Shown piece by piece: positions 27,628 through 36,030 of a DNA stretch of 64,000 bases. How positions within the stretch are numbered: the stretch's first letter is position 1; the number at the start of each line of letters is the position of its first letter. This DNA comes from Sulfitobacter guttiformis (GTDB lineage Bacteria > Pseudomonadota > Alphaproteobacteria > Rhodobacterales > Rhodobacteraceae). Position numbers and translations under genes: made by a program. The notes under the pieces were generated by a model that worked only from the letters and a program-made list of their open reading frames with translations, was not told the origin of the DNA and searched no databases. The stretch is taken from positions 868,001-932,000 of the forward strand of contig NZ_RAQK01000001.1 of assembly GCF_003610455.1 (NCBI RefSeq), given 5' to 3'.

Positions 27628-28574
27628 ACCGGATTTGGCGGAGTATCGCCACGAAAGAATGCTTGTAGATTCTCAACTACCATACGCCCCATATCCACAC
27701 GCACCTCCGCAGTAGACGTACCCATATGCGGTAATAGCACTACGTTATCCAGATCCCGCAGCGCTTGGGGAACGTCCGGCTCGAATTCGTAAACATCGAG
27801 GCCCGCGCCCCCTATTTTGCCCTGCGTCAGCGCCTCAATAAGGGCTGCCTCCTCAATCACATCGCCGCGCGCAATGTTAATCACGCGGGCATGCGATTGC
27901 ATGGCCCCCAGTATCTCAGCATTGATCATATGGCGCGTCTGCGGACTTGCTGGCACGGCAGTGACCAGCACATCAACATGCGCGGCCAAGCTCTTTAGAT
28001 CGCTGTGATATACAGCATCGAAATCCAGATCTTTTTCAGTGCGGCCAAAGTAATGAACCGTCATCCCGAAACCGAAGTGACAGCGCCGTGCAATTGCCTG
28101 TCCGATGCGACCCATGCCCACAATACCGACCGACTTGCCGCTTAAATGCAGCCCCAGCATCTGGGTTGGATGCCAACCCTCCCAAGTGCCGGAACGGACC
28201 AGTCGCTCGCCTTCTCCAGCGCGGCGTGCACTCATCAACATGAGCGTCATAGCAATGTCAGCTGTGGCGTCTGTTACAGCGCCGGGCGTGTTGGTCACCG
28301 TAATGCCACAGGCTTTCGCAGCGGCGACATCGATATGATTATACCCGACCCCGAAGTTGGCTAAAATCGCGCAGCGAGGTGAGGGCACACCGGCAAACAC
28401 TTCGCCTGAGAACTGATCCCCCAATGTGCACATAACACCGTCATAGTCGCGTAGCGCCGCCGCCATCTCTTCTGCGCTCAGCGGGTGCGTCTCATCACGG
28501 CGCACGACGTTCAAACCCTCAAGCGAGGCATAAACTTCATCGGGCAAGAGCCGGCCAATCAATACTTTTTTCAA
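27624..28574 (-). CDS. D-isomer-specific 2-hydroxyacid dehydrogenase
   Basis: A 316-residue NAD(P)-dependent reductase, of the glyoxylate/hydroxypyruvate reductase group. The Rossmann signature is GIVGMGRIGQAIARR; the catalytic Arg is in NIARGDVI, the Glu follows in the next helix, and the His is in LLPHMGTS. This branch usually reduces glyoxylate or hydroxypyruvate, which fits with glyA in the same metabolism, but 2-ketoacid specificity cannot be read directly. Overlaps tdk (convergent) by 4 nt and the csaA-like gene by 4 nt (ATGA-type coupling). Confidence 0.9.
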   Translation of the reverse strand: MKKVLIGRLLPDEVYASLEGLNVVRRDETHPLSAEEMAAALRDYDGVMCTLGDQFSGEVFAGVPSPRCAILANFGVGYNHIDVAAAKACGITVTNTPGAVTDATADIAMTLMLMSARRAGEGERLVRSGTWEGWHPTQMLGLHLSGKSVGIVGMGRIGQAIARRCHFGFGMTVHYFGRTEKDLDFDAVYHSDLKSLAAHVDVLVTAVPASPQTRHMINAEILGAMQSHARVINIARGDVIEEAALIEALTQGKIGGAGLDVYEFEPDVPQALRDLDNVVLLPHMGTSTAEVRVDMGRMVVENLQAFFRGDTPPNPV

Positions 28575-28909
28575 TGCATCCGCCCTCCCAGTGGCGTGGT
28601 TTGATCCGGTACTGCAAGGACAACCGCTCCGTTCTCGTCCGGCAATCCCAGCACCAGTACTTCTGACATAAATGGTCCGATCTGACGCGGTGGAAAATTT
28701 ACAACCGCCAGAACCTGCCGCCCGATGAGGCCTTCAGGCGTATAATGCACCGTCAACTGCGCAGAGGTCTTGCGCACTCCTATGTTCTCTCCGAAATCAA
28801 TCCACATCTTGATCGCCGGTTTGCGGGCTTCGGGGAATGCCTCCGCCTTGATAACGCGGCCTGTGCGGACGTCGACTTTCATAAAATCGTCAAATGATAA
28901 TTCAACCAT
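28571..28909 (-). CDS. CsaA-like tRNA-binding-domain protein
   Basis: A 112-residue OB-fold protein of the CsaA/YgjH family. The motif VDVRTGRVIKAEAFPEARKPAIKMWIDFG and RQVLAVVNFPPRQIGPFMSEVLVLG match the family closely. Such proteins have chaperone-like or tRNA/Sec-related activity described in Bacillus. I start at ATG 28909 (MVELSF); the frame runs 12 codons further. The start overlaps the proC stop by 8 nt and its stop overlaps the hydroxyacid dehydrogenase start by 4 nt, so it sits in a coupled unit. Confidence 0.9.
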   Translation of the reverse strand: MVELSFDDFMKVDVRTGRVIKAEAFPEARKPAIKMWIDFGENIGVRKTSAQLTVHYTPEGLIGRQVLAVVNFPPRQIGPFMSEVLVLGLPDENGAVVLAVPDQTTPLGGRMH

Positions 28910-29717
28910 TTGCCAACTCCCTTGATCTGTCCGCCGCTGCCGCAACCGCGCGTTTCAGCAGCGGGGGAAATCCGTTTTGCGCGTCCATCAGAACCTCAAG
29001 GGCTGCCTGCGTCGTGCCATTGGGGCTAGTGACATTCACCCGCAGCTGCGCTGGATCCTCATCCGATCGCATCGCCAGCGCGCCGGCCCCCGCAACAGTT
29101 GCCCGCGCCAACTGAAGGGCCATCGCTTCGGGCAAGCCCAGCGAGACGCCCGCCGCTGCCATCGCCTCGATCATATGAAACACATATGCCGGACCGGAGC
29201 CGCTTACGCCGGTGACGGCGTCAATCTGCGCTTCCTCGCTCAGGCGCACAACCTCACCTACCGCCAACAAAAGCGCTTCGGCCTCATCCAGACCTTTTTC
29301 GCCTGCATGCACATTACCAACAATCGCCGTAATCCCCTGCGAAATCGCGGCGGGTGTGTTGGGCATGGCACGCACTACAGGTGTTTCTGCTCCCAATGTC
29401 GTCTCGAAAAATGCGATCGGCGTGCCTGCAGCCACACTCACGAACAGGGTATGGCCATTACCCATTTTGCGCAGCGTGGGCAGCGCCTCGGCCATCATCT
29501 GAGGCTTCACGGCGACCAATACGATGGCAGGACGCTCTGGCAGGTCTGCGTTCAGATGCACGCCGGTCTCTTTCAGCCAATCGGACGGAAATGGATCCTG
29601 CACCCAGACAGAAGATGGGGGCAAACCACGACCCAGCCACCCCGCAAGCATCGCAGATCCCATCTTTCCGCAGCCCAGCAAAACAAGCCCGTCTGCGGCA
29701 ATTCGTGAATTTTTCAT
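28902..29717 (-). CDS. proC: Pyrroline-5-carboxylate reductase
   Basis: Last step of proline synthesis: 1-pyrroline-5-carboxylate plus NAD(P)H to proline. It has 271 residues, normal length. The N-terminal Rossmann motif LLGCGKMGSAM and the C-terminal P5CR signature region (GVSGSGPAYVFHMIEAMA, then TVAGAGALA and VTSPNGTTQAAL) are intact. It is the second gene of a run YbjN-proC-csaA-hydroxyacid dehydrogenase, all on the minus strand. Confidence 0.97.
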   Translation of the reverse strand: MKNSRIAADGLVLLGCGKMGSAMLAGWLGRGLPPSSVWVQDPFPSDWLKETGVHLNADLPERPAIVLVAVKPQMMAEALPTLRKMGNGHTLFVSVAAGTPIAFFETTLGAETPVVRAMPNTPAAISQGITAIVGNVHAGEKGLDEAEALLLAVGEVVRLSEEAQIDAVTGVSGSGPAYVFHMIEAMAAAGVSLGLPEAMALQLARATVAGAGALAMRSDEDPAQLRVNVTSPNGTTQAALEVLMDAQNGFPPLLKRAVAAAADRSRELANG

Positions 29718-29747
29718 ACGTCCCCCGATTTTATGTCGGGATAAGAG

Positions 29748-30248
29748 TTACGCCCGCCCGTAGGCCTCTGCAATGGCGACTTGCAGCGCGTCTTGTGGCG
29801 TCCGGTCGCCCCAAACCACAAGCTGCATCGCAGGATAATACCGCTCCGCACTCGTTACTGCGGCGCCGATCATAGTGTCGATCTGCTCAGGCGATGCGAT
29901 ATGCCCGCCCGCGAGAACGAGGCCGTAGCGGTAAATCATCATCTGCTGCTCGGCCCAATAGCTGAACGCGCCCGCCCAGCATCGGTCATTCACATCATTG
30001 AGCAGACCATAGAGCGCGGGGATCTTATCCTCCGGTGGCTCCATCTCAAAACTGCAAATCAGGCGTAGTGTTTCGTCATAGGCCGACCATGCCAAGGTGA
30101 CCTGATAGGTCCGCCACTGGCCTTCTACTTCCATCGCGATCTGTTCGTCGGAAATCCGGTCGAACACCCAGTCATGATGCTCGGCTAATGTTTCGACAAT
30201 GTCGATAGGATGAACGTCATCTTCAATATACTGCTCGGACAGGGCCAT
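29748..30248 (-). CDS. YbjN-domain protein
   Basis: A 166-residue acidic protein of the YbjN (type III secretion chaperone-like) family. Recognised by the ordered pattern HDWVFDRISDEQIAMEVEGQW, LICSFEMEPPEDK and the C-terminal Tyr-rich region. Structures of the family show a chaperone-like fold; the cellular role is unsettled. It lies 30 nt upstream of proC and is probably its operon leader. Confidence 0.85.
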   Translation of the reverse strand: MALSEQYIEDDVHPIDIVETLAEHHDWVFDRISDEQIAMEVEGQWRTYQVTLAWSAYDETLRLICSFEMEPPEDKIPALYGLLNDVNDRCWAGAFSYWAEQQMMIYRYGLVLAGGHIASPEQIDTMIGAAVTSAERYYPAMQLVVWGDRTPQDALQVAIAEAYGRA

Positions 30249-30500
30249 TCAGCCACCTCTTTTGTTATCTCCAGAACGGTGGGGCATGTAACCTGCCCCC
30301 TAGTTTTGGGTGCTTTCGCTATAAGACGCGTGTTTGCCTGTACGTCCTACAATATATGGTGGCGTGATGGGTAGGGTCTGGCAAGTCTTTTTCTGGGGAT
30401 AACCCAAGACAAACGCGAATAACCCGATTTACAGCCCCAACCAGCTAATTTTTATGGAGTTTTGGGACTAGTGTTGCCGCCGCTGCACTAACATATCCAA
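30249..30500. other. Non-coding stretch
   Basis: No gene or long frame is convincing. It should contain the YbjN promoter on the minus strand. One small hairpin (GGGGCA/TGCCCC, 30281-30299) and a T-run after it are visible, but they have no obvious parent transcript. Confidence 0.4.
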
Positions 30501-30532
30501 AAAAAATCGCCCCGACCGGATGGTGGGGCGAT
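30501..30532 (-). terminator. Intrinsic terminator after ubiK
   Basis: Stem ATCGCCCC/GGGGCGAT with a tract of A on the plus strand, so a run of T follows it on the minus strand. It sits 51 nt past the UbiK stop. Confidence 0.7.
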
Positions 30533-30582
30533 CTTGCGTAACGCAATATTTGCCGAAGTCGGGCGACAGCGCGCCCGCCTGA

Positions 30583-30822
30583 TCAGGACTTTTCGAGTGC
30601 GTCCAGTCGCGCTTTGAGCGCTTCGTTCTCTTCACGTGCTTTTTGGGCCATCGCGCGGACCGCATCGAATTCATCACGGGTCACAAAATCGCGGTCCGCA
30701 AGCCAGCGGTCCATCATTCCTTTGAGGGCATTTTCGGCCTCATCCTTAGCCCCTTGCGCCACGCCCATCGCGTTGGTCATGATCTGGCTGAGGTCGTCAA
30801 AAATTTTATTGCGGGTCTGCAT
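30583..30822 (-). CDS. ubiK: Ubiquinone biosynthesis accessory factor (UbiK/BMFP)
   Basis: A 79-residue coiled-coil protein. The N-terminal MQTRNKIFDDLSQIMTNAMG and a C-terminal leucine-rich coiled coil (FVTRDEFDAVRAMAQKAREENEALKARLDALEKS in parts) match the BMFP/YqiC family, which in enterobacteria is needed for aerobic ubiquinone synthesis. The ATG at 30822 is chosen; the frame reads on 28 codons upstream with no family match. Divergent from lgt (91 nt apart). Confidence 0.85.
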   Translation of the reverse strand: MQTRNKIFDDLSQIMTNAMGVAQGAKDEAENALKGMMDRWLADRDFVTRDEFDAVRAMAQKAREENEALKARLDALEKS

Positions 30823-30913
30823 CGGGTCTCTCCACTGGCTTCTCTTTATATATGGGGCCGGTTGCGGCGCCATGCAAGGTTGACATCGCCTGCCAGCCGC
30901 GCTCAATCACCGC

Positions 30914-31798
30914 ATGCATGCTTTGATCCCCTTCCCCGACATCTCGCCCGAGATTTTTTCCGTCACCCTGTTCGGCATGACGTTCGCGCTGCGCTGGTAT
31001 GCGCTGGCCTATATTGTAGGAATACTTGCAGGTTGGCGGCTGGTGCTACGTGCTGCACAAACTCCGCGGCTGTGGCGCTCTGATAAACCGGTAATGACAG
31101 CAAATCAGATCGAGGACTTGCTTACTTGGGTGATCCTCGGGGTGATCCTCGGGGGGCGTATGGGCTATGTTCTCTTTTACCAGCCCGATTTCTATCTCTC
31201 CAATCCTGCGCAAATCCTGCGGGTCTGGGAAGGGGGCATGTCCTTCCATGGCGGAGCCATTGGTGTGATTATTGCCGCGGTTCTATATACGGGGCGGTAC
31301 AAGATTGCGCGCGTCAGCGCCGGCGATCTCGTTGCTCTGGGCATTTTTCCGGGTCTGCTGTTGGGGCGTCTGGCAAATTTCATCAACGCCGAGCTCTGGG
31401 GCCGTCCCACGGATTTACCGTGGGGTGTAGCGTTTCCAACAGAAGCTGCGCAATTTTGCCCTGATGTAATTGGTATCTGCGCCCGCCATCCCTCGCAGCT
31501 TTACGAGGCCATGCTTGAAGGCGCTATTCTCGGCGCCCTGCTCGTTTGGCTCGCATGGCGGCGCGGTGCTTTCAAAACGCCGGGTCTAATTATGGGGACC
31601 TTCCTCGCGGGCTACGGAATTGCACGCTTCATGGTCGAGTTTTTCCGCCAGCCTGATGCGCAGTTCATAACAGAAGGCAATCCGCTGGGCCTCGCGCTGC
31701 ACTACGGTGGCTTTGGCCTCACCATGGGGCAACTCCTGTGCTTGCCGATGATCGCAGTGGGACTTTACTTTATCCTGAGCGCCCCGCGCCGCGCATGA
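30914..31798 (+). CDS. lgt: Prolipoprotein diacylglyceryl transferase
   Basis: Moves diacylglyceryl from phosphatidylglycerol to the lipobox Cys of prolipoproteins in the inner membrane. It has 294 residues and about seven hydrophobic helices. The conserved MSFHGGAIG motif (His-Gly-Gly) and the later [16 protein letters not shown] loop are intact. Its stop overlaps the next gene by ATGA, starting the lgt-midA-pgeF coupled trio that is common in alphaproteobacteria. Confidence 0.96.
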   Translation: MHALIPFPDISPEIFSVTLFGMTFALRWYALAYIVGILAGWRLVLRAAQTPRLWRSDKPVMTANQIEDLLTWVILGVILGGRMGYVLFYQPDFYLSNPAQILRVWEGGMSFHGGAIGVIIAAVLYTGRYKIARVSAGDLVALGIFPGLLLGRLANFINAELWGRPTDLPWGVAFPTEAAQFCPDVIGICARHPSQLYEAMLEGAILGALLVWLAWRRGAFKTPGLIMGTFLAGYGIARFMVEFFRQPDAQFITEGNPLGLALHYGGFGLTMGQLLCLPMIAVGLYFILSAPRRA

Positions 31799-32856
31799 GC
31801 TTGCGCGACATCATCAGCGCACAAATCTTGGCGCAAGGGCCGATGCGTATTGATGACTACATGTCAATCTGCCTGCTGCACCCCGTCCACGGCTACTACA
31901 CTACACACATGCCATTTGGCACTGCGGGCGATTTCATCACAGCACCCGAGATAAGCCAGATGTTCGGCGAACTGGTAGGCCTGTCGCTGGCGCAGGCATG
32001 GCTGGATCAGGGGGCACCCGCCACCTTCACGCTGGCAGAGCTCGGCCCCGGTCGTGGCACCCTCATGGTCGATGCAATGCGTGCCGCATCCCGTGTGAAA
32101 GGGTTTTGCAAGGCCGCCCAAATTACGCTGCTGGAAGCTTCACCCAGTTTGCGGGCGGTTCAGGCCGATACTCTGGCAGACTATCGTCCGCAGTGGATCG
32201 ACAGCCTCGGCGCCCTCCCTCAACAGCCGACATATGTTATCGCAAACGAATTTTTCGACGCGCTGCCAATCCGCCAGTTTGTACGTGAAGGCAGCCGCTG
32301 GCGCGAACGGCAGGTGGGTGTGAAGGACGGTGCACTGGTATTCGGCCTTGGCCCCGCCCAGCCACAGCCCGCCCTTGCCCACCGCCTTGAAGATACCCGC
32401 GACGGTGACCTGATCGAGGATTGCGCCGCGGCTGCACCTCTTCTGGCAACCATCTGCAAACGTATTTCCGGGCATGGCGGTGCAGCCCTCGTTTTTGACT
32501 ATGGCGACTGGCGCAGCGTCGGTAACACGCTGCAAGCGGTTCAAAACCATGCGCCGACATCCCCTCTCGCAGAGCCCGGCGATGCCGACCTGACTGCCCA
32601 TGTGGATTTCGAGCCGCTAGTGCGCGCAACGGTCTCCTGCACCCCCAGCCGTGTCACCCCCCAAGGCGTTTTCCTCGAACGCCTCGGAATCACTACACGG
32701 GCGCAGGCATTGGCCAAAACCCTCTCAGGCAAAGCGCTCGAAGGACACATTGCTGCACATCGCCGCTTGACGCACCCTCAGGAAATGGGAAACCTGTTCA
32801 AGACTTTCGGGATTGTCCCCGAGGGTGCGCCTATGCTGCCTGGATTAGAAATATGA
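31795..32856 (+). CDS. MidA/NDUFAF7-family methyltransferase
   Basis: A 353-residue SAM-dependent methyltransferase (DUF185). The SAM site is [28 protein letters not shown] and the later [13 protein letters not shown] follow. The mitochondrial homologue NDUFAF7 dimethylates an arginine of complex I subunit NDUFS2, so a role in complex I assembly is plausible here. The ATG at 31795 overlaps the lgt stop by 4 nt, and the stop overlaps pgeF by 4 nt. Confidence 0.92.
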   Translation: MSLRDIISAQILAQGPMRIDDYMSICLLHPVHGYYTTHMPFGTAGDFITAPEISQMFGELVGLSLAQAWLDQGAPATFTLAELGPGRGTLMVDAMRAASRVKGFCKAAQITLLEASPSLRAVQADTLADYRPQWIDSLGALPQQPTYVIANEFFDALPIRQFVREGSRWRERQVGVKDGALVFGLGPAQPQPALAHRLEDTRDGDLIEDCAAAAPLLATICKRISGHGGAALVFDYGDWRSVGNTLQAVQNHAPTSPLAEPGDADLTAHVDFEPLVRATVSCTPSRVTPQGVFLERLGITTRAQALAKTLSGKALEGHIAAHRRLTHPQEMGNLFKTFGIVPEGAPMLPGLEI

Positions 32857-33605
32857 CCCTCGAGATCCTCACTTCCGATGCGCTCCCCGTACGGCACGGG
32901 TTCTTTACCCGCCGGGGCGGGGCGTCCTCGGGTGTGTTCGCAGGTCTCAACTGCGGGCAAGGCTCCTCCGATCAGGCCGAAATTGTTGCAATCAACCGCG
33001 CACGGGTTGCCGATGCTATGGGCGTTTCTCCGACGCATTTGCTGGGCGTCCATCAGATCCACTCCGCTACAGCCCTACCTGTTGATGCACCCTTCGTTGA
33101 TAAGCCCCGCGCCGATGCGCTGGTGACTTCGACCCCCGGTTTGGCCCTCTCTGTGCTGAGCGCCGATTGTCAGCCTGTACTCTTTGCCGATGCGCAGGCG
33201 GGTGTGATCGGCGCAGCCCACGCAGGCTGGCGCGGTGCTCTGGACGGGGTACTGCATGCCACCGTGGATGCAATGGAAGGGTTGGGCGCCAAGCGCCAAA
33301 ACATCACCGCCGTAATTGGCCCCGCCATCAGCCAGCGCGCCTATGAAGTCGGACCCGAGTTCATGGAGAGCTTCATGGACGAAAACCCCGAATATGCCCG
33401 CTACTTCATCAATGGCTCGGGGGACCGGATGTTGTTCGACCTTCCCGGTTTTGGCCTGAACCGTCTGCGCGCCGCCGGTGTTGGCCATGCAGAGTGGACG
33501 CGGCACTGTACTTTCTCTGATGCAGCGCGATTCTACTCCTACCGCCGTACCACGCACGCTAAAGAAGCCGACTATGGTCGTCTGATTGCGGCTATCACCC
33601 TGTGA
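32853..33605 (+). CDS. pgeF: Peptidoglycan editing factor (laccase-domain) PgeF
   Basis: A 250-residue protein of the YfiH/multicopper-polyphenol-oxidase-like family, which removes wrong L-Ser from peptidoglycan precursors. Zinc/copper-type ligands appear in VHQIHS, SADCQPVLF and AAHAGWRG. The C-terminal CTFSD...FYSYRR motif is present. It starts in an ATGA overlap with the methyltransferase gene; a hairpin follows 4 nt past the stop. Confidence 0.93.
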   Translation: MTLEILTSDALPVRHGFFTRRGGASSGVFAGLNCGQGSSDQAEIVAINRARVADAMGVSPTHLLGVHQIHSATALPVDAPFVDKPRADALVTSTPGLALSVLSADCQPVLFADAQAGVIGAAHAGWRGALDGVLHATVDAMEGLGAKRQNITAVIGPAISQRAYEVGPEFMESFMDENPEYARYFINGSGDRMLFDLPGFGLNRLRAAGVGHAEWTRHCTFSDAARFYSYRRTTHAKEADYGRLIAAITL

Positions 33606-33608
33606 TCA

Positions 33609-33641
33609 GGGCACAATTGGGGCGAATTTAGCCCCGTGCCC
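33609..33641 (+). terminator. Hairpin after pgeF
   Basis: A compound hairpin, GGGCAC/GTGCCC outside and GGGGC/GCCCC inside, with a 4-nt bulge. It lacks a T-run, so the end may be Rho-assisted. Confidence 0.45.
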
Positions 33642-33892
33642 GCCCTAATCAGAAGGGTCAGCGCAGACACCCCACCCCGCTACTGTTGCGCAAACGCGGA
33701 TAATCCGCCTGAAATCCCTTGTTTTGAAAGCGCGACACGGATTAAGGCCACAGCGCCACAATCTGCGATAAAAGCTCCCCGAATATTTAGAAACTTTTTA
33801 TGCAATGCCCAAAACGGGCCAGATTGCACCGCCATATTGATCTCAAGCAAAGGGCAGCGCCCAAAACAAAAATCAGACCCGAGGATGAGATC

Positions 33893-34039
33893 ATGAAAAC
33901 CAACACACGCTTCATCAAATCGATCACAAAAGCTGCCGCCGAGAATGACACTGTTATGCCTTGGGCCCGCGGCAAACGGCGCGCCGCATTTATCGCGAAG
34001 CGCAACGCAGAAGCAGCCCCGCAGCGCAAAACCGCTTAA
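33893..34039 (+). CDS. Small basic protein, 48 residues, function unknown
   Basis: Reads MKTNTRFIKSITKAAAEN..., then VMPWARGKRRAAFIAKRNA. It is highly basic with one aromatic-Pro patch and looks like a small DNA- or RNA-binding or ribosome-associated protein. The ATG is preceded by GAGGATGAGATC, a good ribosome-binding site. A strong T-rich terminator follows, so it forms its own unit. I recall similar conserved small proteins in Roseobacters but have no name for them. Confidence 0.65.
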   Translation: MKTNTRFIKSITKAAAENDTVMPWARGKRRAAFIAKRNAEAAPQRKTA

Positions 34040-34098
34040 TCGAAATTCCCCCCGACATCAGTACGCCACACCATCACCGGACTGATGCATACTCCCGC

Positions 34099-34133
34099 CC
34101 CTCCCCGCGTCGAATCGCAGGGAGGGTTTTTTT
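34099..34133 (+). terminator. Intrinsic terminator after the 48-residue gene
   Basis: A 7-bp stem CCCTCCC/GGGAGGG with a 14-nt loop, followed directly by seven T. A textbook Rho-independent terminator. Confidence 0.85.
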
Positions 34134-34406
34134 GTTTCTGCTGACGATTTACGCCCCGGATCATGGTCGGCGCTGACCTGACTAAGGCAAAATGTGGCAG
34201 AAGCTTCAGGAATTAGAGAAACAAAACACCTAAGATTAACTGGATTGATCGCATAAGCTGCTTAAAAGTCGCGTAAACTTTGACAATGAGGCGCAAACAT
34301 GGCGAATTGGGTCTTACGAAAGACATGAAATGACAAATACCGTTATTTCCGTCGTTGTCGGTGGGGGCCGACGAAGGATGTGACAAAGCCATGATAGGTT
34401 ACGCAC

Positions 34407-35183
34407 ATGACATTGACTGCCAACTCCGCTGCCCCGCGCGGCGCACCATTTAATACAAGGTACGGAATGATGAATTCTTCACTTCCCGCCTCTGAGGGCC
34501 AGATAGCCCAAGCTGCGATGCCAAAGCGCACCTACGAAGTTGCAGCGTTGCGCGAGGACGGATCGCTTTATATCGGGCAGAGCACCGCACCGGCGATCCC
34601 TCTGTTCGAGAACGCTTTTTCCGCAATGACCCATGGCAGCCTAGTCCAGACACCGACGGGCCTTATTGCGGTCGAGGATCTCCAGCCCGGCGATCTGGTC
34701 AATACAGCCTCCGGCGAGGCGGCTACCCTCACGTGGGTTGGTACCTCTACATTCTCCCCTGCCGATGCGGGCAAGCGGACGCCCCTTATCAGGATCATGC
34801 CCGACGCGCTCGGTCAGTCGCGCCCCGAGCGGTCGCTCACTGTTGGACCCGGTGCGCGTATCCTGCACACCCCAGCCGCCTTGCGTGGCGTGGCCGATGG
34901 CAAGCAGCTCTTGACCCCTGCATCCAAGCTGGTTGACGGTGTCAATGTAATCGAAATTACGCCTCCGACGGCGACACGGATGTTTCACATCTGTCTGTCA
35001 CGCCATGCCGTGATCAACGTAAACGGGATTGAGATGGAGACCTTTCATCCGGGCGCTACTGCACCGCGTGAAGTGAGCCATTCGATGCGCGACCGCTTTC
35101 TCTCGTTGTTCCCGCGCATCAGCCATCTGTCGGATTTCGGTCCGCTCGCCCATCCGCGCGCACCGGAAATCGACACGCATTAA
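34407..35183 (+). CDS. Standalone Hint-domain protein
   Basis: A 258-residue protein with a Hedgehog/intein-like (Hint) fold: MTHGSLVQTPTGLIAVEDLQPGDLV near residues 73-97 and a later FHICLSRHAVINVNGIEMETFHPG segment. Here no Cys or Ser replaces the usual splice residue clearly (the block-A position is Ser77 in HGSLVQT), so self-splicing is unlikely. Roseobacters carry many such free Hint proteins of unknown function, sometimes attached to secreted RTX proteins. The start is uncertain: ATG at 34407, or the double ATG at 34467 which has AAGG ahead and better matches the conserved part. Confidence 0.8.
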   Translation: MTLTANSAAPRGAPFNTRYGMMNSSLPASEGQIAQAAMPKRTYEVAALREDGSLYIGQSTAPAIPLFENAFSAMTHGSLVQTPTGLIAVEDLQPGDLVNTASGEAATLTWVGTSTFSPADAGKRTPLIRIMPDALGQSRPERSLTVGPGARILHTPAALRGVADGKQLLTPASKLVDGVNVIEITPPTATRMFHICLSRHAVINVNGIEMETFHPGATAPREVSHSMRDRFLSLFPRISHLSDFGPLAHPRAPEIDTH

Positions 35184-35246
35184 TGCCGGCTACCGCAAGC
35201 TTAATCTGTCTTTCGAAATATCTATCCCAAGCGCGCAGGCCCCCTA

Positions 35247-35747
35247 TCAGGCCTTAACGCTCAGACGTTCCTCCAAGACGTCAAACGGAACGCCAGGCTC
35301 ATCCTTGGCGTTCCGGATGACGAGTGAGGTTTTAACGCTTGCCACATTGGCCGCTGTTAGCAACTGCCCAGTCAAAAAGCTCTGGAAGCTTGATAAATCA
35401 GGGGCGACACATTTAAGTACAAAATCAACTTCACCGTTCAGCATGTGACATTCACGCACAAACGACCATGCGCGGCAACGGTCCTCAAAGGCCGACAGGT
35501 CAGCCTCGGCTTGACTGTTCAGTCCGACCATCGCAAACACCTGCACCTCGAAACCCAGTTCGCGGGCATCTACCTGTGCATGATAACCACGGATAAACCC
35601 CTGCTCTTCAAGAGTTCGCACACGGCGCAGGCATGGCGGTGCAGAAATGCCAACCCGCTTTGCCAATTCTACGTTCGTCATCCGGCCATCCGCCTGCAAT
35701 TCGGCAAGGATTTTGCGGTCTATCGGGTCAAGTCGCGGTCCGGCCAT
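35247..35747 (-). CDS. Lrp/AsnC-family transcriptional regulator
   Basis: A 166-residue regulator. The N-terminal HTH (LDPIDRKILAELQADGRMTNVELAKRVGISAPPCLRRVRTLE) is followed by the RAM effector domain (LGFEVQVFAMVGL). The ATG at 35747 starts the family-like sequence; 21 codons further up are not. Such regulators sense amino acids and wrap DNA as octamers. It is divergent from trxB, an arrangement I have seen often in Rhodobacterales, and the intergenic region may hold its own operator. Confidence 0.92.
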   Translation of the reverse strand: MAGPRLDPIDRKILAELQADGRMTNVELAKRVGISAPPCLRRVRTLEEQGFIRGYHAQVDARELGFEVQVFAMVGLNSQAEADLSAFEDRCRAWSFVRECHMLNGEVDFVLKCVAPDLSSFQSFLTGQLLTAANVASVKTSLVIRNAKDEPGVPFDVLEERLSVKA

Positions 35748-35870
35748 GTGTCCCCCTACAGCTTTTCGATTGTTATACAGATAACCACAACGCGCGCAAT
35801 AATGTTTCACACGGACGCAATATTGTTTAAATTAGACTTCACCGTTCGTTATTCAGAAGGGAGAATACCA

Positions 35871-35900
35871 ATGCTTCTACACCTAACTTACTCTCGATAA
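35871..35900 (+). other. Nine-codon ORF with strong RBS upstream of trxB
   Basis: ATG at 35871 with AAGGGAGA 6 nt before it, then CTT CTA CAC CTA ACT TAC TCT CGA TAA (MLLHLTYSR). The quality of the ribosome site relative to the nine codons is unusual and fits a leader peptide. No function assigned. Confidence 0.3.
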
Positions 35901-35918
35901 ACAGGCCGTATTCACGCA

Positions 35919-36020
35919 ATGGTTATCGTCGCCACAGCCACGCTGCGGCACAGGGGTTTAAGACCCGCTCGCCCCTGTATATATCCATGCTCAAACAGAT
36001 TCCACTCAGATACCGTATAA
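35919..36020 (+). CDS. Small ORF (33 residues) just upstream of trxB
   Basis: ATG at 35919 opens a 33-codon frame reading MVIVATATLRHRGLRPARPC and ending 10 nt before the trxB ATG. It is basic, with a Cys-x-x-x-Cys pair in CIYPC. Its Shine-Dalgarno is weak. A hairpin (35950-35978) lies inside. The tight spacing to trxB suggests translational or attenuation control. It could also be chance. Confidence 0.3.
   Translation: MVIVATATLRHRGLRPARPCIYPCSNRFHSDTV
35950..35978 (+). promoter_or_regulatory. Hairpin inside the trxB leader
   Basis: ACAGGGG and CCCCTGT pair (7 bp, 15-nt loop), 52 nt before the trxB start. May act with the short ORFs in regulation or shape the mRNA 5' end. Confidence 0.35.
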
Positions 36021-36030
36021 AGGGTAGACC

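Noticed and set aside
34407..35183. Intein or homing endonuclease
   Set aside because: The Hint domain is a whole protein, not an insertion in a host gene, and no endonuclease motif is seen.
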